This document shows positions 26,223 through 35,120 of a DNA stretch of 54,277 bases, in pieces (position 1 is the stretch's first letter; each line of letters begins with the position of its first letter). The translations under genes were made by a program, and so were the position numbers. The DNA comes from an uncultured bacterium (lineage in GTDB: Bacteria > Nitrospirota > Thermodesulfovibrionia > Thermodesulfovibrionales > Thermodesulfovibrionaceae), in the NCBI GenBank assembly GCA_937998865.1, contig CALLBR010000008.1:1-54277 (forward strand). Direction: 5' to 3'. The notes under the pieces are model-generated. The model was not told where the DNA came from and ran no database searches. It saw only the letters and a list, made by a program, of their open reading frames with translations.

Positions 26223-27099
26223 CTCTTGGATGATACTTAAGATATTCCTTGCGAAGCCTATCCATAGTGATTTTTGTATAAATCTGTGTTGTAGAAATAT
26301 CGCTATGTCCTAACATTTGTTGGAGAGATCTTAAATCAGCACCACCTTCAAGTAAATGAGTAGCAAAGCTATGTCTTAACATATGAGGTGTAACCTTAAT
26401 TCCGGCAATCTTTGCCATGACTTTCAAATTTTGCCAAAATCTTTGCCTTGTCATAGCTTGCCCCCGATTATTAAGAAAGAGGAAATCGGTGGCTCTTTTT
26501 TTCATCAATTTAGGTCTTAGATTGACTAAATATTCTTTCACTCTCTTTAATGTTCTCTGAGCAACAGGAACAATTCTCTCTTTATTTCCCTTTCCCCTTA
26601 CTCTTATAAAGCCTGCTTCAAAGTTTATATCATGAAGTTTTAATTGGACAAGTTCACTAACTCTCAAACCACAAGCATACATAAGCTCTAACATGCTAAT
26701 GTCTCTAAGAAAGTACTTATTTTCTGTCATAACTTGTAGCAATTTTTTAACTTCCTCCAAAGTGATTGCCTTTGGAAGCCTTAGCCAAATTTTTGGAGTT
26801 TTAAAACCCTCTACAGGATCATGTTCTATATGATTGTCATAAATTAGAAATCCGAAGAATTGTTTTAGGGAAGATAAAATTCTTGCAACTGATGCTGAGC
26901 TATAACCTCTCTCTTTTAAGTCTATTAGATATTCCATTATGTGGTTTTTTTCACATTGATCTAAGTTTATTTTTTTTGTATCTAAATATTTCAAGAAAGC
27001 CTTTAAATCATTTTCGTAGGACTTTACAGTGTTCAAGGATAAGGCTTTTTCAGTAAGACAGTAGTTAAGAAACTTTATGAGAAGTTCTTTTTGTTCCAT
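26215..27099 (-). CDS. xerD: Tyrosine recombinase XerD-like
   Basis: The 294-residue protein has the N-terminal SAM-like domain (LLIKFLNYCLTEKALSLNTVKSYENDL) and the catalytic domain with R in ACGLRVSELV, K in RVRGKGNKERIVP, HMLRHSFATHLLEGG and GHSDISTTQIYTK (Tyr nucleophile). Length and context without phage genes fit the housekeeping recombinase that resolves chromosome dimers at dif; whether XerC, XerD or a single XerH-type enzyme cannot be settled here. It overlaps the exonuclease-like gene by 35 bases. Confidence 0.9.
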   Translation of the reverse strand: MEQKELLIKFLNYCLTEKALSLNTVKSYENDLKAFLKYLDTKKINLDQCEKNHIMEYLIDLKERGYSSASVARILSSLKQFFGFLIYDNHIEHDPVEGFKTPKIWLRLPKAITLEEVKKLLQVMTENKYFLRDISMLELMYACGLRVSELVQLKLHDINFEAGFIRVRGKGNKERIVPVAQRTLKRVKEYLVNLRPKLMKKRATDFLFLNNRGQAMTRQRFWQNLKVMAKIAGIKVTPHMLRHSFATHLLEGGADLRSLQQMLGHSDISTTQIYTKITMDRLRKEYLKYHPRAK

Positions 27100-27871
27100 T
27101 ATTTAGATACTCTTCAATTCCTGCCTGTGTACGAAGCATATCATAAAAAATCTTACCAAGCTTAAATAGATTTTCTGTATCTGCTTTATTATAGGAAATG
27201 AGTAGTTCCAAACTTTCAGAATTTCCCTTTAGATAGGAATTCCAGAATTTAACAGCATCATAACCATTAAGTCCTTTAATCTCCTCTTTTCGTTCAATTA
27301 GGAAAAGGGATTCCAGTTTTTTAAGACCTCCTTGAATTCCCAATCTTTTGCCAGCAAAGAAAAGATCAAAATGAGGCAGGTTTTCAATTTTTAGCATAGG
27401 GAATTCTTTTTTTAAAAATGGAATGTCAAAAATGCTTCCATAGAAAGTGATGAGATATTTATACTCTGAAAGAGCTTCTTGAAGGGAGTCCTCTGATAAA
27501 TTTTCTCCTCTTATCAATGCTTTATATCCCCTTATGGAATAAAGTCCTACAACTGTAACATATCCTCCTTTTTCAGGATTAAAACCATTGGTTTCTATGT
27601 CAAGGCATAGGGCATCTTGTAAAAATTCGTCAAATAGTCGCCAATGTTCTCTTTTTTTTAAATTTTTTGAGAAAAATAAAAAATCACCCGCCTCTAAAGC
27701 TTCTAAAGCTTTGTATAAAAATTCATCGTATATCCTCTTCTTTTCTCCATAAATATCTAAAATTTCGCTACAGAGGAAAAAATCCTCCCAGTTTAGTACT
27801 CCTTCTTTCCACAACCTTTTTTCTCTCTTTTCACCAATTCCATCTAGAAGCAAAAAAGTGTTTCTAATCAT
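27065..27871 (-). CDS. RNase H-like (DEDD) exonuclease-fold protein, YprB type
   Basis: The 268-residue protein has a DEDD exonuclease pattern: CLDIETNGFNPEKGGYVTVVGLYS, then TFYGSIFDIPFLKKEFP and HFDLFFAGKRLG, and a late NKADTENLFKL with the last acidic residue. This matches the predicted 3'-5' exonuclease group related to B. subtilis YprB. The N terminus (FLLLDGIGEKREKRLWKEGVLNWEDF) resembles a helix-hairpin-helix. Substrate is unknown. Confidence 0.8.
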   Translation of the reverse strand: MIRNTFLLLDGIGEKREKRLWKEGVLNWEDFFLCSEILDIYGEKKRIYDEFLYKALEALEAGDFLFFSKNLKKREHWRLFDEFLQDALCLDIETNGFNPEKGGYVTVVGLYSIRGYKALIRGENLSEDSLQEALSEYKYLITFYGSIFDIPFLKKEFPMLKIENLPHFDLFFAGKRLGIQGGLKKLESLFLIERKEEIKGLNGYDAVKFWNSYLKGNSESLELLISYNKADTENLFKLGKIFYDMLRTQAGIEEYLNNGTKRTSHKVS

Positions 27872-27890
27872 ACACCTATTATATTAAGCT

Positions 27891-27919
27891 TTAAAAAATT
27901 TAGACAAGAAAAATATATT
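27891..27919 (+). promoter_or_regulatory. Putative promoter for pabC-pabB (near-leaderless)
   Basis: TTAAAA (27891-27896) and TATATT (27914-27919) are 17 bases apart. A start near 27926 leaves only a few bases before ATG 27929, and no Shine-Dalgarno sequence is present there. Confidence 0.35.
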
Positions 27920-27928
27920 AAAATATAA

Positions 27929-28672
27929 ATGATGACTTCTCGTACTTTACTTTTCGGTGAAGGGCTTTTTGAGACAATACTTTGGAGAGGTAAGACAAAT
28001 AAACTTCTTAAACATTATGAAAGATTGAAAAAATCAGCCCAATTTTTTCATCTTTCCTGCCCTGACTTCGAAACTTTCTATAAGGAGATAGAGAAAAGGA
28101 CCAAAGGCAGGATAAATCTCTATGTAAAATTTTGTCTCCTATCCAAAGGAGCCTCCCTTTACTGGAGTCTTCCCAAAAAAGCAGAATACTTAGTATTGGT
28201 GAAATCTTACAAATCCAATAAATTACCTAAAAAAATCTGCCTTTCAAAAATTAGAAGACATACCCAAGACCCCATTGTCTATCACAAAACAATGAATTAT
28301 CTTCCAAATATTATTGTGAAAAGAGAAGCTTTATCAAGAGGTTTTGATGATGCACTAATTCTTAATGAAAAAGATGAGATAACTGAATGTTCTGCCTCCA
28401 ATATTTTTATCATGAAAGATAACAATTTTTTTACACCCTCTCAAAGCTGTGGACTTTTGAAGGGAACCACCATGGAAATTTTAATTGAAAAAATATCCAT
28501 AAAGGAAAAGCCTCTCTTTATAAGTGATATTTACGATGCTTCCTATGTATTCATTACCAATACTTTGATGGGTGTTTGTCCAGTAGTACAATTTGAAGAT
28601 AAGATCTTTAGAATAAATCCTCAGCTTACTGATTATTTAAATTCTCTTATTGAAGAAGAAAACGCTCCTTAA
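27929..28672 (+). CDS. pabC: Aminodeoxychorismate lyase (class IV PLP aminotransferase)
   Basis: The 247-residue class IV aminotransferase-fold protein has the PLP lysine in YHKTMNYLPNIIVKREAL, then ECSASNIFIM and GLLKGTTMEIL. PabC releases pyruvate from aminodeoxychorismate to give 4-aminobenzoate for folate. A branched-chain or D-amino-acid aminotransferase is the alternative, but immediate adjacency to pabB (no gap) favours PabC. Confidence 0.87.
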   Translation: MMTSRTLLFGEGLFETILWRGKTNKLLKHYERLKKSAQFFHLSCPDFETFYKEIEKRTKGRINLYVKFCLLSKGASLYWSLPKKAEYLVLVKSYKSNKLPKKICLSKIRRHTQDPIVYHKTMNYLPNIIVKREALSRGFDDALILNEKDEITECSASNIFIMKDNNFFTPSQSCGLLKGTTMEILIEKISIKEKPLFISDIYDASYVFITNTLMGVCPVVQFEDKIFRINPQLTDYLNSLIEEENAP

Positions 28673-29701
28673 ATGCTTATACTCTCAGGAAGTTGGTTTG
28701 GTAAGTCAGGCTTTTATGAAGCAGAGATTGAAGAGATAAAATTTTACGATTGTCTTTCAAAGGTTGAGAACTTTCAAGCTCAAAGCTTTGTTGTATTTTC
28801 CTTTGACCTTTCCTCTGAACTTCTTAATTTAACCTTAAAAAAAGCTTCTTTACCACCTGTAATTGAAGTGAAAATTAGAAATTTTAGAGAGATTAGAAGT
28901 AAAAAGGCAAAACATAGCCTCTCTTTTATTGGCAGCAGTCTCAAAGCAGAGGAATTTAAGGAAAGAGTTGAAAGGATTCGTAAATATATTGAAGAAGGCA
29001 CTATCTATCAAGTAAATCTTACAAATCGCTTTGATTTTGAGTTCAATGGCGATTCTGAATCTCTATTTTTTCATTTCTATAGAAATCAGCCTGTTCCTTA
29101 TGGATTTTATCTTAAAGCTTTTAATTTTTTTATTATTTCAGGGTCAATGGAGTTGTTTTTAGAGAGAAAAGGTAGCACAATAAGTACCAAGCCCATAAAG
29201 GGTACTTCAAAATCGTTAAAATTTCTTCAGGATAGCTACAAAGACAAAGCTGAAAATCTCATGATCACTGACATGATGCGTAATGATATTGGTAGAATAT
29301 CAAAAATAGGTAGTGTAGTAGTGCCAGAACTCTTTAAAATAACCAAATATCGAACTTTATATCAAATGCATTCCACAGTGAAAGGCATAACAGATTCTGA
29401 TTTTAAGGAAATAATCAAAGCAACCTTTCCTCCTGCATCGGTAACAGGAGCTCCAAAAATAAAAGCTGTGGAAATCATTAATATTCTGGAGCCTCATGCT
29501 CGAGGATACTATTGTGGTTGTGCTGGTTTGATAAGAAATGAAACGGACTTTACTTTTTCTGTGCTTATAAGAACAGCCGTAGGTTTAGATAAGGAGCTTT
29601 CCTATTATGCAGGCTGTGGAATTGTGTGGGATTCCCATCCTGAAAAGGAATTGGATGAGCTTTATTTAAAAATTAAAGCCTTCTACAGAAAAAATTTTTA
29701 G
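28673..29701 (+). CDS. pabB: Aminodeoxychorismate synthase component I
   Basis: The 342-residue chorismate-binding enzyme contains GTIYQVNLTNRF, STKPIKGTSKS, MITDMMRNDIGRI, FPPASVTGAPKIKAVEII and CGCAGLI, all conserved in PabB. It is shorter than typical PabB (about 450) because the N-terminal region is reduced. It makes 4-amino-4-deoxychorismate from chorismate and ammonia. No glutaminase partner (pabA/trpG) is in the window. The Lys in PIKGT, characteristic of PabB, supports the assignment over TrpE. Confidence 0.92.
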   Translation: MLILSGSWFGKSGFYEAEIEEIKFYDCLSKVENFQAQSFVVFSFDLSSELLNLTLKKASLPPVIEVKIRNFREIRSKKAKHSLSFIGSSLKAEEFKERVERIRKYIEEGTIYQVNLTNRFDFEFNGDSESLFFHFYRNQPVPYGFYLKAFNFFIISGSMELFLERKGSTISTKPIKGTSKSLKFLQDSYKDKAENLMITDMMRNDIGRISKIGSVVVPELFKITKYRTLYQMHSTVKGITDSDFKEIIKATFPPASVTGAPKIKAVEIINILEPHARGYYCGCAGLIRNETDFTFSVLIRTAVGLDKELSYYAGCGIVWDSHPEKELDELYLKIKAFYRKNF

Positions 29702-29799
29702 TATTTAAAGATATGGAAAAGATAATTTTATCATATGCAAGAGGGCTAAATTTTGATAAAAAGTGTTAAAATTATGAAATAAAATAAGGAGGTTAAAGA

Positions 29800-30135
29800 A
29801 TGAGAGAAGAAGGAAAAATTTTAGCAGCCTTTTTACTGGGAGGTCTTATAGGTGCAGCTGTGGCGCTTCTTTATGCACCAAAATCAGGTGAAGAAACAAG
29901 GAAAGATATTAAAAAGAAAGCAAAAGAGTTAAAGAAAAAAACTGTAAGGGCAGCAGAAGATCTTTATGAAGAGATAGAAGAACTCTCTGAAATGTTAAAG
30001 GAAAAAATTAATGACATTAAAGAAAAAGGACAAGAACTCTCCTCAGATGCGAAAAAAGAAGTACTTAACCAAATTGAAAAGCTGTCAAAAAGGATTGAAG
30101 AAAAGAAGAAGAAACTATTGGAGAGATTTGATTGA
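29800..30135 (+). CDS. YtxH domain protein
   Basis: The 111-residue protein starts with a glycine-rich membrane helix (ILAAFLLGGLIGAAVALLYAPKSGEETRKDI), the hallmark of YtxH/gas-vesicle-like proteins, followed by a highly charged predicted coiled coil. The role is unknown; relatives are linked to stress or membrane-associated structure. A GGAGG site lies 6 bases before ATG. The stop overlaps the mutS2 start. Confidence 0.85.
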   Translation: MREEGKILAAFLLGGLIGAAVALLYAPKSGEETRKDIKKKAKELKKKTVRAAEDLYEEIEELSEMLKEKINDIKEKGQELSSDAKKEVLNQIEKLSKRIEEKKKKLLERFD

Positions 30136-32474
30136 TAAAAGAGAAAGCTCTTCAGGACTTAGATTATTTTAAAGTTTTAGAGATAATAATTGAATTTTCC
30201 AATTCAGAGGCAACAGCTAAATCAATAAGGCAAATTTACCCTGCTAAAAGCTTAAAAGAAGCTCTGGAACGACTAAGAGAATTTAAAGAAATAAAGGATT
30301 ATATGGACAGGGGAGGAGAGCTTCCTCTCTCTTCCTTCCCTGACATATCACCTTTACTTCAAAGGGCATCAAAAGAAGGAGTTTTTTTTGAGTCTTGGGA
30401 GTTAACTAATTTTCTAAAGGTATTAAGAGTATTAGATAGAATTTCTATCTGCACTGAAGAATTATTAAATTTTCCAAATTTAGGCAAGAAAATAAAAGAT
30501 ATTCTCGGTTCTTATCTTACAGTAGGTCAGCCCTATTTACTTCAAAAGCTTGAAAATACAGTAGATGAAGAGGGCAACATCCTTGATACAGCCTCTACCA
30601 TGCTTAAATATCTTAGAAAACAAATAAAGCTTACAGAGGAGAGAATAAGGGAAAAACTTGAAGAACTTATCAATCGTAAAGAAATAAATATTTTTCTTCA
30701 GGACAGATTTATAACGAAAAGAAAAGACCGATGGGTTATACCTGTTAGAATGGATTCAAAGGGACAGATTAAGGGTAAAGTTCATGATGTTTCCCGTTCA
30801 GGAGAGACTGCTTTTGTAGAGCCTGAGGAAATAGCTCATCTGTCTAAAAAACTTGAAGAATTAAAAGTTGAGGAACAACTAGAGGAGATAAGAATTCTAA
30901 GGGAATTATCGGATGATATTCATCAAATCAGAAGCACCCTGGAAAAAGAATTTCAACTTCTTATATATCTTGATAAACTCAAGGCGATAAATTTATTTGC
31001 GAAAAAGTTTAATGCCCATATTACTTACTTAAGTGAAAATAAACACATAAGCTTTATTGATGCAAAGCATCCTCTTCTTATACTATCCAGCCAAAAGGTT
31101 GAGCCCCTTAGCTTTGAGCTTAAAGATAAAAATGTATTAGTTATTACAGGACCAAATGCTGGAGGTAAAACCGTTGCCATAAAAACCATAGGGCTTCTTA
31201 CAGCTATGGCAAATGCAGGATTACCTGTGCCAGCAAGTCCTTCGTCAGCAATTCCTTTTGTCAAGTCCATATATGTGGACCTTTATCATGAGGGCTCTAT
31301 TGAGGAGCATCTCTCAAGCTTTGCATCTCATGTAGTAACTCTTAAAGAAATAATTGAAGAGGCAGACAGTGAAAGCCTCATTCTTCTTGATGAGATTGGA
31401 ACAAACACTGATCCAGAGGAAGGTTCTGCTATTGCTTGTGCAATAATTGAGGAGTTAAGAAACCGAGAAGCCCTTACTTTTGTTACAACTCATCTAAGTA
31501 AATTAAAACTCTTTGCTCTTGGTCAAGAAGGGATGGAAGTGGCAGCTATGTTATTTGATGAAAGGACCATGTCTCCTCTTTACAGATTAAATATAGGAAT
31601 CCTTACTACTTCCTATGCACTGGAAGTAGCTAAAAAATACGGTTTTCCAGAGAGACTTATTAGGAGAGCTTATGAACTTAAGGGCACAGATGACAGAAAG
31701 CTTTATGAACTAATGAAGGAACTGGAAATAGCTAAGGAGCAATATTTACTGAAAACAGAAGAATTAGAAAAAGCAAAAGAACAACTTTTATATGAAAAAG
31801 AAAGGCATGAAAAGGAACTTCTAAAGATTGAAGAAATAAAAAGGAAAGCCCTTCAAGAAGCTAAAAAGGAAGCCTTCAGCATGATTCATAAATTAAAAAA
31901 AGAAATAAACATCTTATATGAAGAGGCTAAAAAGGCAGATAAACAGAAGCTTAAGGAGATTTCTAAGAAAGTTTCAGAGATGGCAAAGACAATCGAGCCT
32001 GAAGAGAGAAAAATTTCAGAAGAAATTAACATAGGTGATTTTGTAATGGTAAAAAGTCTTAATCTCTCAGGAAAAGTCATAGCCCTTGATGATGGCAGAG
32101 CAAAAGTTAAGACAGATACTGCACAACTTGAAGTGTCCCTTGAGGAACTTAAAAAGTTAGAACATATAGAGTCCTCAAAGCAAATCCTTTCAGTGAAAAA
32201 ACAATTAACTAATGAAAATGATTCAGAATCTATCAATAAAAGGCTTGATATTAGGGGAATGAGAGTAGATGAAGCAATTCCTTTAGTGGAGAGATATTTA
32301 AATGAGCTTTCTCTTGATGAATCCTCAAAGGGCATAATAATTCATGGTATCGGAAAAGGAATCCTAAGAGACAGTATAAGGGATTACTTGAAAGACCATC
32401 CTGCAGTAGAAAGTTTTAGAAAAGGCAATCCCCATGAAGGCGGAGATGCTGTAACAGTGGTGAAGTTGAAATGA
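30132..32474 (+). CDS. mutS2: Endonuclease MutS2
   Basis: The 780-residue protein has the MutS core without the mismatch-reading domain: Walker A GPNAGGKTVAIKT near residue 340, Walker B LILLDEIGTNTDPEEG near 416, then a long coiled coil (about 515-640), a KOW-like linker and a C-terminal Smr nuclease domain (LDIRGMRVDEAIPLVERYL, IHGIGKGILRD). MutS2 acts on recombination intermediates or collided ribosomes. It begins with TTG, supported by GGAGAG upstream and by overlap with ytxH. Confidence 0.95.
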   Translation: MIKEKALQDLDYFKVLEIIIEFSNSEATAKSIRQIYPAKSLKEALERLREFKEIKDYMDRGGELPLSSFPDISPLLQRASKEGVFFESWELTNFLKVLRVLDRISICTEELLNFPNLGKKIKDILGSYLTVGQPYLLQKLENTVDEEGNILDTASTMLKYLRKQIKLTEERIREKLEELINRKEINIFLQDRFITKRKDRWVIPVRMDSKGQIKGKVHDVSRSGETAFVEPEEIAHLSKKLEELKVEEQLEEIRILRELSDDIHQIRSTLEKEFQLLIYLDKLKAINLFAKKFNAHITYLSENKHISFIDAKHPLLILSSQKVEPLSFELKDKNVLVITGPNAGGKTVAIKTIGLLTAMANAGLPVPASPSSAIPFVKSIYVDLYHEGSIEEHLSSFASHVVTLKEIIEEADSESLILLDEIGTNTDPEEGSAIACAIIEELRNREALTFVTTHLSKLKLFALGQEGMEVAAMLFDERTMSPLYRLNIGILTTSYALEVAKKYGFPERLIRRAYELKGTDDRKLYELMKELEIAKEQYLLKTEELEKAKEQLLYEKERHEKELLKIEEIKRKALQEAKKEAFSMIHKLKKEINILYEEAKKADKQKLKEISKKVSEMAKTIEPEERKISEEINIGDFVMVKSLNLSGKVIALDDGRAKVKTDTAQLEVSLEELKKLEHIESSKQILSVKKQLTNENDSESINKRLDIRGMRVDEAIPLVERYLNELSLDESSKGIIIHGIGKGILRDSIRDYLKDHPAVESFRKGNPHEGGDAVTVVKLK

Positions 32475-32914
32475 AGGCAGTGGGAGTAATAGGAGCTGGG
32501 AAAGCTAATGAGGAATTACTAAAGATTGCAGAAGAAGTAGGAAGATTATTGGCAAAAGAAGGTTTTTTAGTTATTACAGGTGGCTTAGGTGGAGTTATGG
32601 AAGCAGCCTCTAAAGGAGCATACCTTCAAGGAGGACTCACCATAGGGATACTTCCCACTCTCAGGAAAGAAGATGCTAATCCCTATGTAAAAATTCCCAT
32701 CACCACAGGCATGGGAGAAATGAGAAATGCCCTAATTGTAAGGGCTTCCGATGCCTTAATCGCCATTGGTGGAGAGTATGGCACATTAAGTGAGATAGCC
32801 TTCGCATTAAAGACAGGCAAAAAAGTTATTGGAATAAAAACATGGAATATCAATGGATTAATTGAGGCTAAAAATGCACAAGAGGCAATAGATATACTCT
32901 TACAAGAGAGCTAA
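32471..32914 (+). CDS. TIGR00725-family Rossmann protein
   Basis: The 147-residue protein of the LOG/MoCo-carrier superfamily has GAGKANEELLKIAEEVG, ITGGLGGVMEAASKGA near 37-52 and IGGEYGTLSEIAFAL near 97-111. It is a second, shorter relative of the LOG-type protein at 8.1 kb. Family function is unproven. The start overlaps the mutS2 stop as ATGA. Confidence 0.85.
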   Translation: MKAVGVIGAGKANEELLKIAEEVGRLLAKEGFLVITGGLGGVMEAASKGAYLQGGLTIGILPTLRKEDANPYVKIPITTGMGEMRNALIVRASDALIAIGGEYGTLSEIAFALKTGKKVIGIKTWNINGLIEAKNAQEAIDILLQES

Positions 32915-32921
32915 CTTATAG

Positions 32922-32955
32922 TTTTTTGAACATTTTATAAGGATAACATTACTAA
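32922..32955 (+). promoter_or_regulatory. ECF-type promoter motif P1 (at the sigma gene)
   Basis: TTTTTTGAAC (32922-32931), 18 bases, then TACTAA (32950-32955). It shares the layout of P2 and P3. GAAC-N18-hexamer is the spacing of RpoE-type promoters (GGAACTT-N15/16-GTCTAA). The -10 overlaps the annotated ATG of the sigma gene, so a transcript from P1 would begin just inside the ORF; its use for full-length sigma is therefore uncertain. Confidence 0.5.
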
Positions 32956-33503
32956 TGGATGAAGAACAGAAACTGATAAAACAAATTTCAAAAGGTGATG
33001 AAGAGGCTTTTAGGAGGCTTTATGATTTCACATCAAGGAGTGTTTATCAATACATATACAGTTTTGTTAACAATCATGAAACAGTAGAGGATCTGATGAT
33101 TGAAACCTATATGCAAGTATGGTTGTCCGCTAAAAGATTTAGAGGAGACTCAAAAGTTTTAACTTGGATTTTTGGAATTGCTCGGAATTTAACAATGAAT
33201 GAAATAAAAAAGAAAGAGTATAGATATAGTGAATTAACAAATTTAGAAAGTCAAAAAGCTGAACAATTTAAATTAATATCAAAAAACGAGAGTGATTATC
33301 TCATAACAATGGCATTGAAAAAACTTTCAATAAAACACAGAGAAATTTTAGATTTGCTATTCATCCATGAATTAACCTATGAAGAAGTGGCAAAAATACT
33401 GAATATTCCTTTAAATACAGTGAAAACAAGAATTTTTTATGCAAAGGAAAAGTTAAGAGAAATTCTTGAGAATATGGGGGTCAATAAAGATGCCTTTTTC
33501 TAA
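32955..33503 (+). CDS. ECF-family RNA polymerase sigma factor
   Basis: The 182-residue protein has region 2 (EEAFRRLYDFTSRSVYQYIYSF, ETVEDLMIETYMQVWLSAKRFRGDSKVLTWIFGIARNLTMNEIKK) and region 4 (LSIKHREILDLLFIHELTYEEVAKILNIPLNTVKTRIFYAKEKLREIL), with no region 1 or 3. It directs RNA polymerase to a dedicated promoter set. A weak AAGGA lies 12 bases before the ATG. It overlaps the anti-sigma gene by 14 bases. The likely regulon is the flanking set of exported proteins, since three matching promoter motifs lie only here. Confidence 0.95.
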   Translation: MDEEQKLIKQISKGDEEAFRRLYDFTSRSVYQYIYSFVNNHETVEDLMIETYMQVWLSAKRFRGDSKVLTWIFGIARNLTMNEIKKKEYRYSELTNLESQKAEQFKLISKNESDYLITMALKKLSIKHREILDLLFIHELTYEEVAKILNIPLNTVKTRIFYAKEKLREILENMGVNKDAFF

Positions 33504-34098
33504 AAGATTGGAAGAGATTAAGGTAATTTTGCCTTTATATTCTAAAAGATTAATTGAAAAGGAGAAAGTTAAAGAAATTGAAAAAATATTACAATCTGAA
33601 CCAGCCCTTCAAGAAGAATTGAAATTTTGGGATACTGTAAAAAAAGGCTATGAAAAAATAAAGAGTGATTTGCCAGAACCTTCTTACCACATATACCAAA
33701 AAATAATCAGAAGAATTGAAGGCAAGGAGAGGATCCAAAACAAACTATGGAATTTTATAAGCTTGAAGCCAAAATTTTCTTTTGGCTTTATTATGTTCCA
33801 ATTTTTGGTTATAATTGTCATGTTTTTTTATATCTTAAATTTAAAATATGGCTATCAAACCCTCTCTACCACAGATATTAGGGCTGAGACATCTTATGTA
33901 ATCAATGTAGTCTTTAAAGAGAATGCCAAGGAAAGTGATATTAGAGAACTTTTAACAAAAATTGATGGAAGAATAGTTGATGGTCCTTATAGAACAGGTC
34001 TATATGTAGTTGGAATAAAAGACAAAGAAAAAAAGGATCAGATTTTAGATACATTAAGACAAAGTAATATTATTGTGTTTGCTGAACCTGCCAAATAA
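33490..34098 (+). CDS. Membrane anti-sigma factor with prodomain-like periplasmic tail
   Basis: The 202-residue protein has a cytoplasmic helical part (about 1-90, without the zinc HxxxCxxC motif), one membrane helix (about 98-117) and a periplasmic domain (about 135-202). The tail reads INVVFKEN...DIRELLTKIDGRIVDG...TGLYVVGIKD...ILDTLRQSNIIVFAEP, the pattern of subtilase prodomains (I9/fervidolysin type) and similar to residues 361-434 of the S8 protease encoded at 37.8 kb. I start at ATG 33490 with GGGGGT upstream, not TTG 33466. The anti-sigma role is inferred from position and topology. Confidence 0.75.
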   Translation: MPFSKRLEEIKVILPLYSKRLIEKEKVKEIEKILQSEPALQEELKFWDTVKKGYEKIKSDLPEPSYHIYQKIIRRIEGKERIQNKLWNFISLKPKFSFGFIMFQFLVIIVMFFYILNLKYGYQTLSTTDIRAETSYVINVVFKENAKESDIRELLTKIDGRIVDGPYRTGLYVVGIKDKEKKDQILDTLRQSNIIVFAEPAK

Positions 34099-34109
34099 AT
34101 TTCCAAAAA

Positions 34110-34143
34110 TTTTTTGAACAAAATTCTATTTTAAATTGACTAA
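34110..34143 (+). promoter_or_regulatory. ECF-type promoter motif P2 (exported-protein operon)
   Basis: TTTTTTGAAC (34110-34119), 18 bases, then GACTAA (34138-34143). A transcript would start near 34150, with GGAGG at 34159-34163 and ATG at 34169, a well-formed promoter and leader. Confidence 0.65.
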
Positions 34144-34168
34144 TTAAAAAAAAATATTGGAGGAACAG

Positions 34169-35098
34169 ATGAGAAAAAATTTTGCTTTTATTTCTATGAG
34201 AGTTTTTGTAATTTTCCTGTCTTTTCTTTTTGCTTCTTTTGCTAATGCTGAAAGTGGACCCATGACTCATAAGCCTAAAGGAGAAGCACCACCAACAAAA
34301 GTGGATCAGATGCGAGAATTGTTGCCTGATTTAGTTGTTTCAGAGATTTTTGAAGATAGCGCAGGCAATATCATAGTTAAGATAAGAAATATCGGAAGGG
34401 GATACATAAACGAATCAGCTTATGTAAGCCCTGATAAATATGCTTTAATTTTATTAGAGATTAATAAAAATGGACAAAAAATTCCTCTTGCCACAATTGA
34501 TTCTTCCAAAGCATTATGCCGTCCCGGCGGAGAGGTAATATGGAATACAGGTAAAAAAACAGAGGGAAATAGGACAGAAGTTATTGTTAGGCTTGATATT
34601 ACGAATGTAATTAATGAGTCAGCGGAATCGAACAATCAATTAAGTCGGATTTTTGAAAAACTCGGAATGGTAGGGATTGACCTTGTCATCGTTGATTTAA
34701 AAAAGAATAGCAATGAATATTCTTATTATGCCCAAATCCAGAACAAGGGCAACAGGAGTTTCAATGGAACGATTCATTTTGAAGTATGGTTTAAGGATTA
34801 TGCTCATGGTAATACCTGGAAAAGAGTTCAACCACCATATGTTTCGCTGATAAATTCTAATAATGTTTTTGATAGTAAACTTGAAATACCGGCGATGGTG
34901 ATAACTTGTAGAAATGTGTCAATTCCTCCTCATGAAATTTTTAGCACGAATGCTATAAGTCCATGTGGTGTAAACTATCTTTTTAAAGTAACACCTCAGC
35001 CATCTGATATTGGAGTGGAGGTAAAAATAAAATTTTCTACTGATAGTGCAACTGAAAATAAGGCAAACAATGAATTTATCATGCATATAAGGAGATAA
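34169..35098 (+). CDS. Exported protein with two CARDB-like Ig domains
   Basis: The 309-residue protein has a clear Sec signal peptide (RKNFAFISMRVFVIFLSFLFASFANA, cut before ES). Residues about 47-160 follow the CARDB adhesion/Ig pattern: LPDLVVSEIFEDSAGNIIVKIRNIG...ESAESNNQ. A second weaker unit follows (IDLVIVDLKKNSNEYSYYAQIQNKGNRSFNG...ATENKANNEF). CARDB domains are found in surface and secreted proteins and usually mediate binding. GGAGG sets ATG 34169; the TTG at 34157 is rejected. It is the first gene after promoter P2. Confidence 0.8.
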   Translation: MRKNFAFISMRVFVIFLSFLFASFANAESGPMTHKPKGEAPPTKVDQMRELLPDLVVSEIFEDSAGNIIVKIRNIGRGYINESAYVSPDKYALILLEINKNGQKIPLATIDSSKALCRPGGEVIWNTGKKTEGNRTEVIVRLDITNVINESAESNNQLSRIFEKLGMVGIDLVIVDLKKNSNEYSYYAQIQNKGNRSFNGTIHFEVWFKDYAHGNTWKRVQPPYVSLINSNNVFDSKLEIPAMVITCRNVSIPPHEIFSTNAISPCGVNYLFKVTPQPSDIGVEVKIKFSTDSATENKANNEFIMHIRR

Positions 35099-35120
35099 CC
35101 ATATTAAATGGGGATTTAAG

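Noticed and set aside
26215-27099. XerD-like recombinase as the integrase of a mobile element
   Set aside because: No phage or element genes, repeats or tRNA end surround it; sequence and length fit the housekeeping enzyme.
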